Shown here: positions 5,156 to 5,193 of the stretch, one piece after another
Layout of the letters: the number at the start of each line of letters is the position of its first letter
Position numbering within the stretch: position 1 is the stretch's first letter
Assembly: GCA_947523045.1 (NCBI GenBank)
Contig: CANNUR010000221.1
Coordinates: 1-5,193 of the forward strand
Direction of reading: 5' to 3'
From: an uncultured Prosthecobacter sp.
GTDB lineage: Bacteria > Verrucomicrobiota > Verrucomicrobiia > Verrucomicrobiales > Verrucomicrobiaceae
DNA: 5,193 nucleotides
Notes under the pieces: generated by a model
The model's database searches: none
What the model was told of the DNA's origin: nothing
The model's input: only the letters and a program-made list of their open reading frames with translations
Position numbers and translations under genes: made by a program

Positions 5156-5193
5156 ATCGGCTGTTCTGCGAGGGAGTGGCTTTGCTGAAGTGC

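Overview
The window is high-GC, densely coding DNA, most likely from a Verrucomicrobiota chromosome of Opitutales type. The best taxonomic clue is the C-terminus of the secreted subtilase. It has a calcium-loop repeat of the D-x-D-G-D-G-x-x-N-x-x-E-F-x-L-G-T type, followed by a beta-rich tail ending in FLRLR, an architecture familiar from secreted proteins of that phylum. The assignment is inferred from protein style, since the window contains no rRNA or other marker gene.

Layout from left to right. (1) Positions 1-1041, plus strand: the C-terminal two thirds of an oligopeptide/dipeptide ABC-transporter substrate-binding protein, cut by the window edge. (2) About 1042-1763, plus strand: a small cassette of visibly lower GC. 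It holds a short helical protein (1111-1326) overlapping a minimal nucleotidyltransferase (1280-1726) by 47 bp, with a plausible promoter at 1047-1075. (3) 1764-1808: a second, slightly diverged copy of the last 45 bp of the binding-protein gene, including its stop codon. The cassette therefore lies between two direct copies of one gene's 3' end, the pattern left when DNA integrates into, or recombines at, a gene terminus. (4) 4265-1753, minus strand: a two-gene operon made of a secreted or membrane-anchored S8 subtilase and a small two-helix membrane protein, joined by an ATGA stop/start overlap. (5) 4266-4408: a divergent intergenic region with a candidate promoter on each strand, each placed so that the mRNA would have almost no leader. 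(6) 4409-5095, plus strand: a membrane protein with an N-terminal zinc ribbon, two transmembrane helices and a cytosolic domain, function unknown. (7) 5095-5193: a 7-bp tandem repeat starting on the stop codon, then a hairpin without a T-tract.

The genes do not form one pathway. Peptide uptake (binding protein) and protein degradation outside the cytoplasm (subtilase) could be complementary, but they are convergent and separated by the cassette. The most unusual part is the nucleotidyltransferase cassette between duplicated gene ends. It looks like a toxin-antitoxin-like or accessory module of undescribed function, and the duplication gives a testable account of how it arrived.
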